Assembly: GCF_009725235.1 (NCBI RefSeq)
Contig: NZ_WJFC01000028.1
Coordinates: 1-64,000 of the forward strand
Length of the DNA: 64,000 nt
DNA from: Scytonema sp. UIC 10036
GTDB lineage: Bacteria; Cyanobacteriota; Cyanobacteriia; Cyanobacteriales; Nostocaceae
Direction: 5' to 3'
Shown: piece after piece, positions 36,929-48,536 of the stretch
Numbering within the stretch: the stretch's first letter is position 1
Layout: every line of letters starts with the position of its first letter
Notes under the pieces: generated by a model
What the model saw: the letters and a program-made list of their open reading frames with translations, nothing else
Database searches by the model: none
What the model was told of the DNA's origin: nothing
Translations under genes and position numbers: made by a program

Positions 36929-37290
36929 TAGAAAAATCAGATACTTGTTTGTGTTAAGAAAGCATTACGAATAGTTCGATTTATAAAGCTGAGATAATCA
37001 TCAACTTCTTCGTAAAGGTCAAGTTCGCGCTCTTCCTCAGAATTCAGTGGATATTTTTTTTGTTTTGTCAATAATTCTTCTATACGATGTTGAACTGCAC
37101 TGGAAGCCCGAAAGATAGGAATTCCTTCAACTAATTCAATACGAACGGCTCCTTCAAGTGGTAGATTATTAGGTAAATTTTGTAATTTTGGTGGAAGTAG
37201 CATTATCGTAAGTTTTTTATTTTTGATATATGGATATAGTAACATATAAGGAAAATACTAATGTGGAAGATGATGTCACCAATAGTTAGT
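36929..37290. repeat. Long direct repeat, left copy (flanks the Rph-like gene)
   Basis: About 360 bp matching 40036-40390 in the same orientation with scattered differences. It includes the small gene and its leader (tgatatatggatatagtaac). The 37411-40035 gene lies between the copies. Confidence 0.75.
36937..37203 (-). CDS. Small protein paired with the HNH gene
   Basis: 88 aa from the ATG at 37203; an upstream in-frame start would add 14 residues of AT-rich sequence. Reads LPLEGAVRIELVEGIPIFRA, then SSAVQHRIEELLTKQ and a charged helix (NSEEERELDLYEEVDDYLS). The family is unnamed. The N-terminal beta segment with a C-terminal acidic helix fits a small DNA- or partner-binding protein. A broken copy sits at 40042-40313. 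Confidence 0.7.
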   Translation of the reverse strand: MLLPPKLQNLPNNLPLEGAVRIELVEGIPIFRASSAVQHRIEELLTKQKKYPLNSEEERELDLYEEVDDYLSFINRTIRNAFLTQTSI

Positions 37291-37410
37291 CACTTTCACT
37301 CTTCCAAAATAGTACTTATTACTTTCATCAGCATAAAGAAGAAAGTTATTGCCAAACAGAAACATCTTGCCATAGTATAATGTGCTGATTGGTTGCTGGT
37401 AACGTTTGGT

Positions 37411-40038
<2,628 letters not shown>

Positions 40039-40041
40039 TTA

Positions 40042-40313
40042 GAAAAATCAGATACTTGTTTGTGTTAAGAAAGCATTGCGAATAGTTCGATTTATAAAGC
40101 TGAGATAATCATCAACTTCTTCGTAAAGGTCAAGTTCGCGCTCTTCCTCAGAATTCAGTGGATAATTTTTTCAATAATTCTTCTATATGATTTTGAACTG
40201 TATTGGAAGCCCGAAAGATGGGAATTCCTTCAACTAATTTCGATACGAACAGCTCCTTCAAGTGGTAGATTATTAGGCAAATTGTGTAATTTTGGTGGAA
40301 GTAGCATTATTGT
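40042..40313 (-). pseudogene. Broken copy of the small HNH-partner gene
   Basis: Near-copy of 36937-37203 with a small deletion near 40165 and an inserted base near 40238 that break the frame. Part of the right copy of the long direct repeat. Confidence 0.75.
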
Positions 40314-40330
40314 AAGTTTTTTATTTTTGA

Positions 40331-40761
40331 TATATGGATATAGTAACATTATAAGGAAAATACTGATGGGAAGGACGACGCCACCAATAATCAAACCTTG
40401 CAGTTACGAGCGGGCTAGTACAGAGCAGCGTCAATACGCATACTGTTCTCGACACTGCAAGCAATTTAATTTTCGTAACCTCTAATGGTATGTTTCTGAT
40501 GCCAAGCTGTACTAGTATCCGGGCTAAGCGTTGGCGAACCCTCTTGGAACGGGAATCGCGTGTCTCTCTTTGCGGACTGAAAGCGTTGAGTCGCATTTTC
40601 TACCAAAAACGGTTTCTAAACTGACTTTTTAACAATTGTCAACAATCGTAGGGGCGCAAGGCCGCCGCGCCCCTACAAGTGCTGTAAAACTATTCCGAAA
40701 AAGAACAGTTGTTAGCCGTTTACAGTTTAGATCCTGGCGGAAATGCATCGTCATCTTAACT
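40331..40761. other. Non-coding stretch with gene remnants and a hairpin repeat
   Basis: On the minus strand 40370-40430 reads LQGLIIGGVVLPISIF, matching the membrane protein at 41712-42158 (LQGLVIGGVVLAISIF), so a fragment of that gene lies here. A hairpin repeat (GTAGGGGCGC 40648-40657 with GCGCCCCTAC 40667-40676) of common cyanobacterial type follows. Confidence 0.55.
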
Positions 40762-41598
40762 CTAAAGTGCTGCTAACCACGACTGCAAATCAGCCATACT
40801 GGTAAAATCTAACAGTGCTTCACTCAAATCTTCTAGAACAGGCAAAGGTAAAGTAGAAATTGAAGAGCGCATTTCCTCAGAAAGTTCTCCAAATCGCTTT
40901 GTTAGCTGTCGAACAATCAGATTAGCAGCCTCTTGCTGTCGTCCTTCTTCCTTAATTTCCTGATAAACTCGCGTCTCCTTGATTGTTATCCCCAGCATTG
41001 ATTCTATCTCCTTTCTACTTAATTGCTCAAACTTGTACACCATAATTGTCATAATCATCTCTATTATGGCGCGACTCTGTGGTGATGGTAATTCTCCACG
41101 GGTTCTGGATAACAAATACCTTGCTTGTTCTGGTGCTTGAGTTTCTTCTACCGTAGTTAGCACCATCAATGCTACCCATAAAGGTAACGAGTCAATATCT
41201 CCCAACTCATCTAAATACACCCGGTGTACTTGTCCACCATTCAGGAATGAGCGATGGGGATTAAGATCGCTTTGTTCGATACTGCGTGTTGGATAAATTA
41301 TCACTGCTTGCCAGTCGCTAAACCTGTCACGGTTGCGATAAAAATATAATGAGGATTCTGCAAATAGCCGTTCATACAGCTTTTCATCTTTTTGAAACTG
41401 TACTTCACAGAAATACACAACTCCAGCACCTGCATTTTCCGGTGGGAGAAATACACCGTCAATCTCAAATTTCGGTTCTTTGACAGCTACCGAGTCAAAT
41501 TTGTACTCTCCCGCATTTTCTGGTGGCTCTGTCAATAGTTCAAAGAGTAAACTGGGGGATTGTTGAAACAGTTTGTAAAAAATCGAATCTCTCCGCAT
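40762..41598 (-). CDS. DUF2887/DUF4351 nuclease-like protein
   Basis: A 278-aa member of the Rpn/PD-(D/E)xK-like family common in cyanobacteria. The N-terminal DUF2887 part starts RRDSIFYKLFQQSPSLLFEL, with EIDGVFLPP and YFCEVQFQKDEKLYERLF giving the D...E-x-Q/K nuclease pattern. The C-terminal DUF4351 helix region ends LTKRFGELSEEMRSSI and DLQSWLAAL. These proteins are linked to recombination-promoting nucleases of mobile DNA. Intact and of normal length. Confidence 0.87.
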   Translation of the reverse strand: MRRDSIFYKLFQQSPSLLFELLTEPPENAGEYKFDSVAVKEPKFEIDGVFLPPENAGAGVVYFCEVQFQKDEKLYERLFAESSLYFYRNRDRFSDWQAVIIYPTRSIEQSDLNPHRSFLNGGQVHRVYLDELGDIDSLPLWVALMVLTTVEETQAPEQARYLLSRTRGELPSPQSRAIIEMIMTIMVYKFEQLSRKEIESMLGITIKETRVYQEIKEEGRQQEAANLIVRQLTKRFGELSEEMRSSISTLPLPVLEDLSEALLDFTSMADLQSWLAAL

Positions 41599-41711
41599 GA
41601 GGAATTTTACTGAATTGATAAAATCTGCATTTCATTTAATCACATATTCCTTCACATCGCCTCGTCCTCGATTCCCCTAGAACTAATTCCCGAATTTTGG
41701 ATTCGCGATTC

Positions 41712-42158
41712 TCAAGCGTCTAATAGCGCAGGGATAATGAGGACACTGGCTACAGCCGCAGCCAGAGTATTTATCCACTGCCACTGCCAACTCACAACTG
41801 TTGCGATCGCGACGGCTGCAAGCACAAATGATGCATGACCCCTGTGGGAGTACAAACCGATTGGCTGTTGGTTTTGGAAAATGGTACTTGCCAGGATATT
41901 GTCTCTGAAAAGTTGACCCATTGTCGCGGTGTAGTCAATTTTCCAGTCAATAACTTGAGGGAAAATGCTGATGGCAAGGACAACGCCACCAATCACCAAA
42001 CCTTGAAGTTGCGATCGCGCTAGCTCTGAGTGCAGTCTCAGTAGTAGAGTATTGCTGAGGGTGAAGATTGCAATCAGTATCCAGTAGAGTAAGCCATCGC
42101 CCATCTGTTCTTGACCTAGTAGGGAACGCAAGGGAAAGGAACAAGTCAGCGTTATCAA
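41712..42158 (-). CDS. Membrane protein of unknown function
   Basis: 148 aa with three or four hydrophobic segments (YWILIAIFTLSNTLLLRL, LQGLVIGGVVLAISIF, ASFVLAAVAIATVVSW, LAAAVASVLIIPALL). The family is not recognised and it may be a C-terminal piece of a larger protein. A second fragment of it lies at 40370-40430. Confidence 0.5.
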   Translation of the reverse strand: MITLTCSFPLRSLLGQEQMGDGLLYWILIAIFTLSNTLLLRLHSELARSQLQGLVIGGVVLAISIFPQVIDWKIDYTATMGQLFRDNILASTIFQNQQPIGLYSHRGHASFVLAAVAIATVVSWQWQWINTLAAAVASVLIIPALLDA

Positions 42159-42228
42159 TGAATAGAAATGCTAATGGAAATTCAGTTCACTGTTAGATGA
42201 GGCAGAACTTTGTAGAAGAAATGAAGTT

Positions 42229-42768
42229 TTATCTGAGACGTATATCTGCAAAGTACGTCATAATTTTACCAGTCCAGAAACTATCAATTTCAGTTCTTCC
42301 TTCTTTTAAAGTAATCATTTTCTTCTTTGCTAGATAACTTTCATAAGTAAACCTAACTTGATATTTGCTGGGTTTAAAATTCCAAAAAATCCAAATACCT
42401 CCATAACTGGCATTACCTAAAAGCCTTAAGCAATTTTTGTTATACCAACTAAATTTAGCATTCATTAAAAAATCTAAACTCTTTCCAGGTATGATTAGAG
42501 GAATATCAAATTCTTCTACCTCTCTAGTGGCATTTTTATTTAAATCCATTTGCATAGTATGTCCTTGTGGATCTAACATTTCTGGTAAAACGTGGGGCAA
42601 ATCAAAGCGGTATGGTGTTGATGTTTGATTAGTAATCCGAACCCCAAACTGAATAGGAGTTTCTTCCCCGTATTTAGGAAGATACACCGTTTGCTCGGGG
42701 ACTAAAGTTTCAAAGCGGATACCATCTACTTCAATGGCATTGCTACTGTTTGATTCACTTGATGTCAT
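42229..42768 (-). CDS. Conserved hypothetical protein
   Basis: 179 aa from the ATG at 42768, chosen because a good ribosome site (aaagga) lies 8 bases before it; a longer frame would run into the TetR gene. The protein is beta-rich, with VDGIRFETLVPEQTVYLPKY, FGVRITNQTSTPYRFDLPH and SLDFLMNAKFSWYNK, in the manner of immunoglobulin-like domains. No signal peptide and no catalytic motif. Family unknown. It follows the TetR gene in the same direction. Confidence 0.65.
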   Translation of the reverse strand: MTSSESNSSNAIEVDGIRFETLVPEQTVYLPKYGEETPIQFGVRITNQTSTPYRFDLPHVLPEMLDPQGHTMQMDLNKNATREVEEFDIPLIIPGKSLDFLMNAKFSWYNKNCLRLLGNASYGGIWIFWNFKPSKYQVRFTYESYLAKKKMITLKEGRTEIDSFWTGKIMTYFADIRLR

Positions 42769-42889
42769 ATTGGCTATCCTTTCTACGTCTAAATTTTCAC
42801 GTACTGTCCATCTTCTAGAAACGTGGCTTAATGCCATTTCACAAATGCTCTTGGCTGTAATCGTATTTAATTTTTTATATTTTGAGTAG

Positions 42890-43483
42890 TCAACCATCAT
42901 CTCGTCGAACGTGTTCGATCGCAACAATCAGTGCATCCAATATGACATCATAGCTTCGATCGGTAGAGCGTTCCAAAGTCATTAGCCCTGCTTGCTCAAC
43001 GGCAATAAATCCGTAAATTGCAGCATTCAACATTCGCATCACATCAATTAACTGAGTATCGGTTAAATCATAAGCATTCAAAGCTTGGCGAAGGAAGTTT
43101 AGGAGTTGCTGAATAATTGCACCTGCTTGTGGATCGCTAGGCTGAAGTTGAACTTGCATCATGACTTGATAACGAGCAGGATAGGTTTTGGCAAAGTTGC
43201 GGGCAAAATGTCCCAACTGTTTCAGCAAATCTGGAGTGATTGAGCGTTCAGCAATCATCTGCTGACACTGAGTTAAGTACTGTCGCCAGAGTTCTATGAC
43301 TGTTGCTCGCTGCAAATCTGCATTATTCTCCAAATGCTTGTAAATAGCAGGTGGTTTAATGCCTAAAAATCGAGCGACTCGACTAACTCCAAGCGCCGAT
43401 GCTCCATCGCGATCTATGCAACAGATAGCTGCTGCAATCACATCTTGCCGTGACAATGATTTTTCCTTGACTGGACGACCCAT
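42890..43483 (-). CDS. TetR-family transcription regulator
   Basis: A 197-aa repressor-type protein. The N-terminal helix-turn-helix covers residues 10-55 (RQDVIAAAICCIDRDGASAL, then ARFLGIKPPAIYKHLENNAD). The rest is a helical ligand-binding and dimer domain. It is divergent from the amidase gene with a 92-bp spacer containing a perfect palindrome (43494-43514), so it probably represses the amidase and itself. The inducer is unknown. Confidence 0.9.
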   Translation of the reverse strand: MGRPVKEKSLSRQDVIAAAICCIDRDGASALGVSRVARFLGIKPPAIYKHLENNADLQRATVIELWRQYLTQCQQMIAERSITPDLLKQLGHFARNFAKTYPARYQVMMQVQLQPSDPQAGAIIQQLLNFLRQALNAYDLTDTQLIDVMRMLNAAIYGFIAVEQAGLMTLERSTDRSYDVILDALIVAIEHVRRDDG

Positions 43484-43493
43484 AGTTGCTAAA

Positions 43494-43514
43494 TTAGTTA
43501 AAGTATTTAACTAA
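43494..43514. promoter_or_regulatory. Palindromic operator between TetR and amidase genes
   Basis: TTAGTTAAA-gta-TTTAACTAA, a perfect inverted repeat with 9-bp arms, 11 bp upstream of the TetR start. Size and symmetry suit a TetR dimer. Inferred from position and symmetry. Confidence 0.65.
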
Positions 43515-43575
43515 AAGTGAATATAATTAACTTATATCTTGCCTTGGCGTTTGACGAATGAGGAGAAATTGACTT

Positions 43576-45057
43576 ATGAGCGACTTAGTTTTCCTATCTG
43601 CCCATCAACTAGCTCAGATGATTCGCGATCGCATTGTTTCTGCTGTTGAAGTAACCGACGCTTATCTAGCTCAAATCGCTAAACATAACACAAAGCTCAA
43701 TGCGATTTGCACGTTGGATGAAGATAACGCCCGTACTAGAGCCAAGCTTGCGGATGAAGCCTTAGCTAGAGGAGAAAATAGGGGTGCTTTGCATGGTGTT
43801 CCCATCACGATTAAAGATATTTTTGAAACCGCCGGACTCCGCACCACCGCAGGTTACATTCCCCTGAAAGACTACATTCCTCAACAGGATGCAACTGTTG
43901 TGGCTCGGCTTCGGGCATCCGGAGCCATCATCCTTGGAAAAACAAATATGGCGGAGCTAGCTGGTAATTTTCAGAGTACGAATTCTCTCTTCCCACGGGT
44001 GAATAATCCCTGGAATGTTAATTACACAGCAGGCGGTAGTTCTGGAGGGAGTGCTGCTGCTGTTGCTGCTGGACTTTCACCGTTAGACATCGGCAACGAT
44101 ATTGCTGGTTCCGTGCGCCAACCCGCTCATTTCTGTGGCGTCTATGGTTTAAAGCCCACAGATCGCCGTATCTCTACAGCCGGATCGATTCCAGAAGTAC
44201 CGGGAATGCCCTATTGTCTCCGGCAAATGATAACTGTAGGCTGTTTTGCCCGCTCGCTCAAAGACATTCAACTCTGTTTTTCATTAATTGCAGGAGCCGA
44301 TGTTCGCCGTCCTGATGTTCCGCCTATTTCGCTGGATACTCCTTCTGGTAAGGCTTTAAAAGACCTTAAAATTGCTTGGATTGACGAATGGGTAGAAGTC
44401 CCTGTGAATTCTGAAATTCGATCTGCAATCCAAGCGACTGCACACAAACTTTCTCTAGAGGGTGCTCGTGTTGAACGCTGGCTTCCTAAAGATTTCGATC
44501 TCTCGATAGTATGGAATCTCTACGGACGAATAGCAGCCTACATCAACAACTACGCCCAACCCAAAGATCGCTATAATATTCAACGCAGCTTGGAGTTACT
44601 TTTTCGCACAGCCACTCAAGGTGACAAGAAACTCCGAGAGTTAGGGAATTTAAGCCGGGTTTTACCCGAACTTCTCAATCCCACCTTAAGAGGATATTTT
44701 GAGACTCTTACCGAGCGCGATCGCTTCATTGCCCAAATGGACTCTGCTCTGGAACCATGGGATGCGTGGCTCACTCCTGTAGCGGCAACTCCAGCTTTTA
44801 CCCATCGTCCAGCTTGGAGCGCTATTGACATTGAGGGCAAGCTCTATCCTCATGGAATCGCCAATGGAGCCTACACCATACCATTTAATCTCAGCGGTCA
44901 TCCTGCTGTAGTGATTCCCATCGGGCAGACTCAAAATGGTTTACCAATTGGACTGCAAATTGTTGGGAAGCGATGGCGAGAGATGGAATTGTTGGCGATC
45001 GCTGAGGAACTTAACAAAGTGGTTGGTAATTTCCAACATCCATTGCCTTCTTGTTAA
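43576..45057 (+). CDS. Amidase (amidase signature family)
   Basis: A 493-aa amidase hydrolysing carboxamides. The catalytic triad can be placed: lysine in VPITIKDIFETAG, cis-serine in GNDIAGSVRQPAHFCGVYG, and nucleophile serine region GGSSGGSAAAVAAGL. The cis-Ser block normally reads GTDIGGS; here it is GNDIAGS, a modest departure. A ribosome site (gagga) lies ahead of the ATG. It is divergent from a TetR gene. Its 3' end overlaps and truncates an aspartic-protease gene on the other strand, so it arrived by insertion. The physiological substrate is unknown. Confidence 0.92.
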   Translation: MSDLVFLSAHQLAQMIRDRIVSAVEVTDAYLAQIAKHNTKLNAICTLDEDNARTRAKLADEALARGENRGALHGVPITIKDIFETAGLRTTAGYIPLKDYIPQQDATVVARLRASGAIILGKTNMAELAGNFQSTNSLFPRVNNPWNVNYTAGGSSGGSAAAVAAGLSPLDIGNDIAGSVRQPAHFCGVYGLKPTDRRISTAGSIPEVPGMPYCLRQMITVGCFARSLKDIQLCFSLIAGADVRRPDVPPISLDTPSGKALKDLKIAWIDEWVEVPVNSEIRSAIQATAHKLSLEGARVERWLPKDFDLSIVWNLYGRIAAYINNYAQPKDRYNIQRSLELLFRTATQGDKKLRELGNLSRVLPELLNPTLRGYFETLTERDRFIAQMDSALEPWDAWLTPVAATPAFTHRPAWSAIDIEGKLYPHGIANGAYTIPFNLSGHPAVVIPIGQTQNGLPIGLQIVGKRWREMELLAIAEELNKVVGNFQHPLPSC

Positions 45058-45160
45058 ATCCAGTATCGATGACAAAATCCAGGGAAAAATCTGCCTGTTC
45101 GGGTAGGGGAAAGGTTACGGGAATCATTGCTTTGCGTTCTCTCGTTCTGCCGTAAATCAT
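45011..45160 (-). pseudogene. Retropepsin-like (clan AA) aspartic protease, truncated
   Basis: Starts ATG at 45160, overlapping the stop of the upstream small gene by 4 bases (ATGA). Reads RERKAMIPVTFPLPEQADFS then LDFVIDTGF with the catalytic Asp-Thr-Gly. After that it runs into the amidase 3' end and stops at 45011. Only the first third of the enzyme remains. Confidence 0.8.
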
Positions 45161-45438
45161 TCGACTGTACGCACCATAGGAGCATTACCGAAGGTGACAG
45201 CGACATCATAACCGATTCGCATGGTAAATAATCTGGCATTAGGGTTTTTCTGTTTCAACTTTAATCCTGACTCCACACCAATTTTATCGCTCGCATATTC
45301 GCCAGTTTCAGCATCGATGACAATCATCTTGCCGATATTATCTCCATGTTCGACAGAGGAACGGATGCCATTTTCGTAAAAATCTCTGGCTCTGCGGGCA
45401 ACTTCCTCGACAGTCCAAAAAAGTGCTTCCGTATTCAT
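45157..45438 (-). CDS. Small protein upstream of the aspartic protease
   Basis: 93 aa: WTVEEVARRARDFYENGIRS, GKMIVIDAETGEYASDKIGV and RLFTMRIGYDVAVTFGNAP. This is a common small cyanobacterial protein found as the first gene of pairs with an aspartic protease, and the overlap with the downstream start supports translational coupling. The role is unknown; an antitoxin-like partner function is a guess. The protease partner is now broken. Confidence 0.7.
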   Translation of the reverse strand: MNTEALFWTVEEVARRARDFYENGIRSSVEHGDNIGKMIVIDAETGEYASDKIGVESGLKLKQKNPNARLFTMRIGYDVAVTFGNAPMVRTVE

Positions 45439-45507
45439 AACACCTCACTTTGCCCTAACTATGAAAAGTAGATAAAATTTGCAGCAATCGCAAGCTACAT
45501 ATTCAGT

Positions 45508-45650
45508 TAAATTCCAGCTTAACAGAATATTTTGAGACTCTCACCAAGTGCGATCGCTTCACTGTTCAAATTGACTCTGCTTTGGAACCATGGGATGTAT
45601 GGCTCACTCCTGTAGCAGCAACGCCAGTTTTTAAATTACCTCGTGGAGCG
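45508..45650 (+). pseudogene. Fragment of a second amidase copy
   Basis: Reads LTEYFETLTKCDRF, then QIDSALEPWDVWLTPVAATP, closely matching the amidase at 43576 (near its residues 375-410) and nothing else. About 45 codons remain. Confidence 0.8.
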
Positions 45651-45675
45651 ATCGCTTCATCACGAACATAAAGAT

Positions 45676-46026
45676 TTAGCGTTGATTTTGACGATATTCT
45701 TCTAATTTATCAATAACATCCAGAATTTCAACAAAACGGGAGCCAAAGTCAGTCAATTCATACTCTACACGTGGTGGAATCTCAGGATAAGCAACTTTCT
45801 CAACAATACCAAAATTAACGAGATCCGATAACCGTTCATTTAAAACCTTAGTTGTTAATCCCTCAGTTGCACGAGTCATTGCTCCTGGGCGGTTAACTCC
45901 TATGCGAATTAAACGTAAAACTTCTAACATCCATTTGCATCCAAGTGTGTGCTCCACAATATGGGAAACATTTGGCTGTGAAGTAGAGAAATTTTTTTTC
46001 AAGCTTCGAGGCTGTGATGTCTGCAT
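45676..46026 (-). CDS. HxlR-family transcription regulator
   Basis: A 116-aa winged-helix regulator: VEHTLGCKWMLEVLRLIRIG, RPGAMTRATEGLTTKVLNER, LSDLVNFGIVEKVAYPEIPP and VEYELTDFG, the standard HxlR layout. It is divergent from a decayed zinc-type oxidoreductase, the usual target type (redox or quinone-stress response). The N-terminal 24 residues are a non-conserved extension. Confidence 0.9.
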   Translation of the reverse strand: MQTSQPRSLKKNFSTSQPNVSHIVEHTLGCKWMLEVLRLIRIGVNRPGAMTRATEGLTTKVLNERLSDLVNFGIVEKVAYPEIPPRVEYELTDFGSRFVEILDVIDKLEEYRQNQR

Positions 46027-46034
46027 TTGCTACT

Positions 46035-46060
46035 AAACGGTAACTACCTTACCAAACGGT
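46035..46060. promoter_or_regulatory. Candidate HxlR operator
   Basis: AAACGGT occurs at 46035-46041 and 46054-46060 as a direct repeat 19 bp apart, and GGTAA-ctacc-TTACC at 46039-46053 is an inverted repeat. It lies between the HxlR gene and the oxidoreductase. Inferred from position. Confidence 0.45.
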
Positions 46061-46152
46061 GCTGACTTGCGAGGTCAGAGAGAACCGATCTACACTAAGT
46101 GGTATCGAAATACCCTCTCCGTTAATTTTAGAACAAGGAGGCAAAAGCATTG

Positions 46153-46954
46153 ATGAAATCCATGCAAGCATTTGTATTAACTGCATTTGGTGATGCTGAG
46201 AATTTTGAGAATTGGGGAATCAGTGACAGAGTTCAAGGTGGGAGACGAGGTTTATTACTCGCCGCAAGTTTTTGGGAAATTTGGTAGCTATGCTCAATAT
46301 CATGTTGCTGATGCAGCTATTGTTGCTTTTAAGCCTATTAATCTATCACATATTGAAGCCGCTTGTTTTCCTCTTGCAGGAGGAACAGCTTGGGATTGTC
46401 TAGTAACTAGAGGGAATTTACAAGTCGGTGAAACAGTTCTCATTCACGCTGGTGCTGGTGGAGTTGGTTCAATCGCGGTTCAATTAGCGAAAGCAATGGG
46501 GGCATATGTTATTACAACCTGTAGTTCTAAAAATCGAGATTTTGTTAGAGAACTTGGTGCAGATCGAGCCATCGATTACAAAAATGAAGACTATGTGAAA
46601 GTTGTTCTTCAAGAAACAGATGGACTGGGTGTAGATTTAGTTTTAGATGCGATCGGAGGTGAGACTATTCAGAATAGCCTAGAAATTATTCGCCCATTTG
46701 GTCGGCTTGTGAGTATTGTAGATATTGCGACTCCGCAATCACTGATTAAAGCATGGGGCAAGAACTTGACTATCCATTTTGTTCTTGCGCCCCAGTATCG
46801 AGCCAAGTTAGATGCTTTGACAAAACTCATCGATCGCACTCAGCTTCGTCCAGCGATCGATTCAATACTACCTTGGGATCGGGTAGTTCAAGCGCACCAG
46901 CGTTTAGAAAGAGGAGGAACACGAGGGAAAATTGTGTTGGAATTTACATCATAA
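46153..46954 (+). pseudogene. Quinone oxidoreductase/zinc-type alcohol dehydrogenase, internal deletion
   Basis: The N-terminal frame (MKSMQAFVLTAFGDAENFE) breaks near 46200. The frame starting at 46187 continues IGESVTEFKVGDEVYYSPQV, HAGAGGVGSIAVQLAKAMGA (nucleotide-binding), DLVLDAIGGETIQ and RGGTRGKIVLEF. About 50 residues between the two are missing and the frames do not agree, so the enzyme cannot be made whole. A protein starting inside is possible but would lack the N-terminal fold. Confidence 0.8.
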
Positions 46955-47324
46955 ATTAGCTTAACCCATCTTTATCCTAAATGAGAGTTTGTTGAGAAAT
47001 CCATAATTTATTGTTCATTTACCTTTCATCTTTCTACACTCAATTTCTCAGAGTTCAATCATCTTTCAGCACAATCTACAGAGCATAATCAACATAATGT
47101 TCAAGCCAGAAGCTCCAATCTCCTAATCCTGGAGGTTAACTATCAATCGGCTGTAATTTGGTATTGCAAAGTCAATGTCAGGTTTATACTGCCGGTTAAT
47201 TACGTAGCGATCGCTTTAACTCTAATTTTCTGGGAGAATCAGCAGTAGTAACCCAAGTTGCTAGTTACAAATTCAGGTAGTTTCCTGTGTCAATTAAGCA
47301 ATAAAATTCCCTCTAGAGAGAAAA
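46955..47324. other. Non-coding stretch
   Basis: About 370 bases; no gene, hairpin or repeat that I can support. Confidence 0.4.
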
Positions 47325-47339
47325 GTGAGGAGGGGAAAT

Positions 47340-47741
47340 ATGCTTAATGAAATAATTACCATCTATGCTATCATCGACGACTTGTTAAAAGCGATTGGAC
47401 ATGATAAAAATTGCCGACGTAAAATGAGTGACGCGGAAATTATTACAACGGCGATAATTGCTGCAATATTCTTCGGTGGTAATCATAGCATGGCTTGCAG
47501 CTATATGAAAGACCATAAATCGTCATCCCCTGCAACTGCTAGCATCTAGCAGTATTACCGTATTGCAATTTACAAGTTCACAAATCCGAAATTACTCACT
47601 GTTGATGGAACATTGCCTTCTGGTTGTCTGATTACTACTGTGCGACGCGACATCTTGGGTGGGATGGAGGATATTGATATTGTTAATCATCATCGCGATC
47701 GCGTTTGGACGCAATTGTTTATCCCAGTTATGTGCGCGTAG
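47340..47741 (+). pseudogene. IS982-family transposase remnant and adjoining fragment
   Basis: 47340-47549 reads LNEIITIYAIIDDLLKAIGH, MSDAEIITTAIIAAIFFGGN and MACSYMKDH, the N-terminus of IS982 transposases, then stops. The same frame resumes as RIAIYKFTNPKLLTVDG, LITTVRRDILGGMEDID and HHRDRVWTQLFIPVM, an unrelated unrecognised fragment ending at 47741. No terminal inverted repeats are seen. Confidence 0.65.
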
Positions 47742-47831
47742 TGATTTGAAATTCCGAAGGTTGGCATTTTCTCAAAGATAAACCTTAGCATTCATAACTC
47801 TTAATCTAAATTTTAAGTATTTAAAAATTTA

Positions 47832-48092
47832 TTATCGTTCTCCTAAAGTTTCTTGAATATGGTTTTCTAACCATTTTTCATATTCTTCAAGTTCAGCTAC
47901 CTCCTTCATTAATTGTTGTCGGCGTTCTTTAATTTCTGCTAGATGCTTAAGCAAATTGCTACCATCTAGTACAGATTGTACTAGTGAAATAAATTCTTGT
48001 TGGGAAATTTCTCGACCAGCAAAAGCTGTGGCTTCTAATTCATCTAATTTTGCCCAACGTTGGAGTTGTTCGGGAGTAGGATAATGAGTCAT
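47832..48092 (-). CDS. Small helical protein downstream of GNAT gene
   Basis: 86 aa, almost wholly helical: PTPEQLQRWAKLDELEATAF, REISQQEFISLVQ, and a charged coiled coil (HLAEIKERRQQLMKEVAELE). It starts 12 bp after the GNAT gene in the same direction, so it is probably co-transcribed. No known family. A toxin-antitoxin-like pairing with the acetyltransferase is possible but unproven. Confidence 0.6.
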   Translation of the reverse strand: MTHYPTPEQLQRWAKLDELEATAFAGREISQQEFISLVQSVLDGSNLLKHLAEIKERRQQLMKEVAELEEYEKWLENHIQETLGER

Positions 48093-48104
48093 TAGGATTT
48101 CTGG

Positions 48105-48536
48105 TTAATCAAGTGGTTGTAGTTGACGGCGCTGCTTTATTTCTGACAAAACTGTATTGGCTGTATACTCGGTTACTATTAACTCTCTGGAATAATCGGT
48201 TTCTCTAAAGCCAACATTCTGATAAAACTCCTTAGCTCTTTCAATTGTAAGTACTTTTACAATACCACCAAACCCTCTTGCTTGACTTTCTCCTATAATA
48301 CCTTCGATTAGCGAGGTGGCAGCGCCTTTGCGCTTGTAGATAATATCTTGACCTGTTTGCTCAATTACATTCCAGGGCGCGTTAGTTAGGCTTTCAATTA
48401 TAATACCTTGTTTTAATTCTGTTTCAATTTCTATTTGTTCAATCGATACAATCGCTGCAGCTTGTAATATACCTAAATTATCAGTAATTCCTCGATAACT
48501 ACTACTATTGACTCCAGAAAAAGCTAGTGCTTCCAC
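48105..48536 (-). CDS. GNAT-type acetyltransferase-like protein
   Basis: 143 aa. The C-terminal half holds the acetyl-CoA region: RKGAATSLIEGIIGESQARG followed by VKVLTIERAKEFYQNVGFRE, the usual GNAT pyrophosphate loop and final helix-strand. The N-terminal third (GVNSSSYRGITDNLGILQAA) is not a standard GNAT start, so the protein may be a divergent member. Substrate unknown. It is the last gene before the nifD-side end of the element. Confidence 0.75.
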   Translation of the reverse strand: MEALAFSGVNSSSYRGITDNLGILQAAAIVSIEQIEIETELKQGIIIESLTNAPWNVIEQTGQDIIYKRKGAATSLIEGIIGESQARGFGGIVKVLTIERAKEFYQNVGFRETDYSRELIVTEYTANTVLSEIKQRRQLQPLD

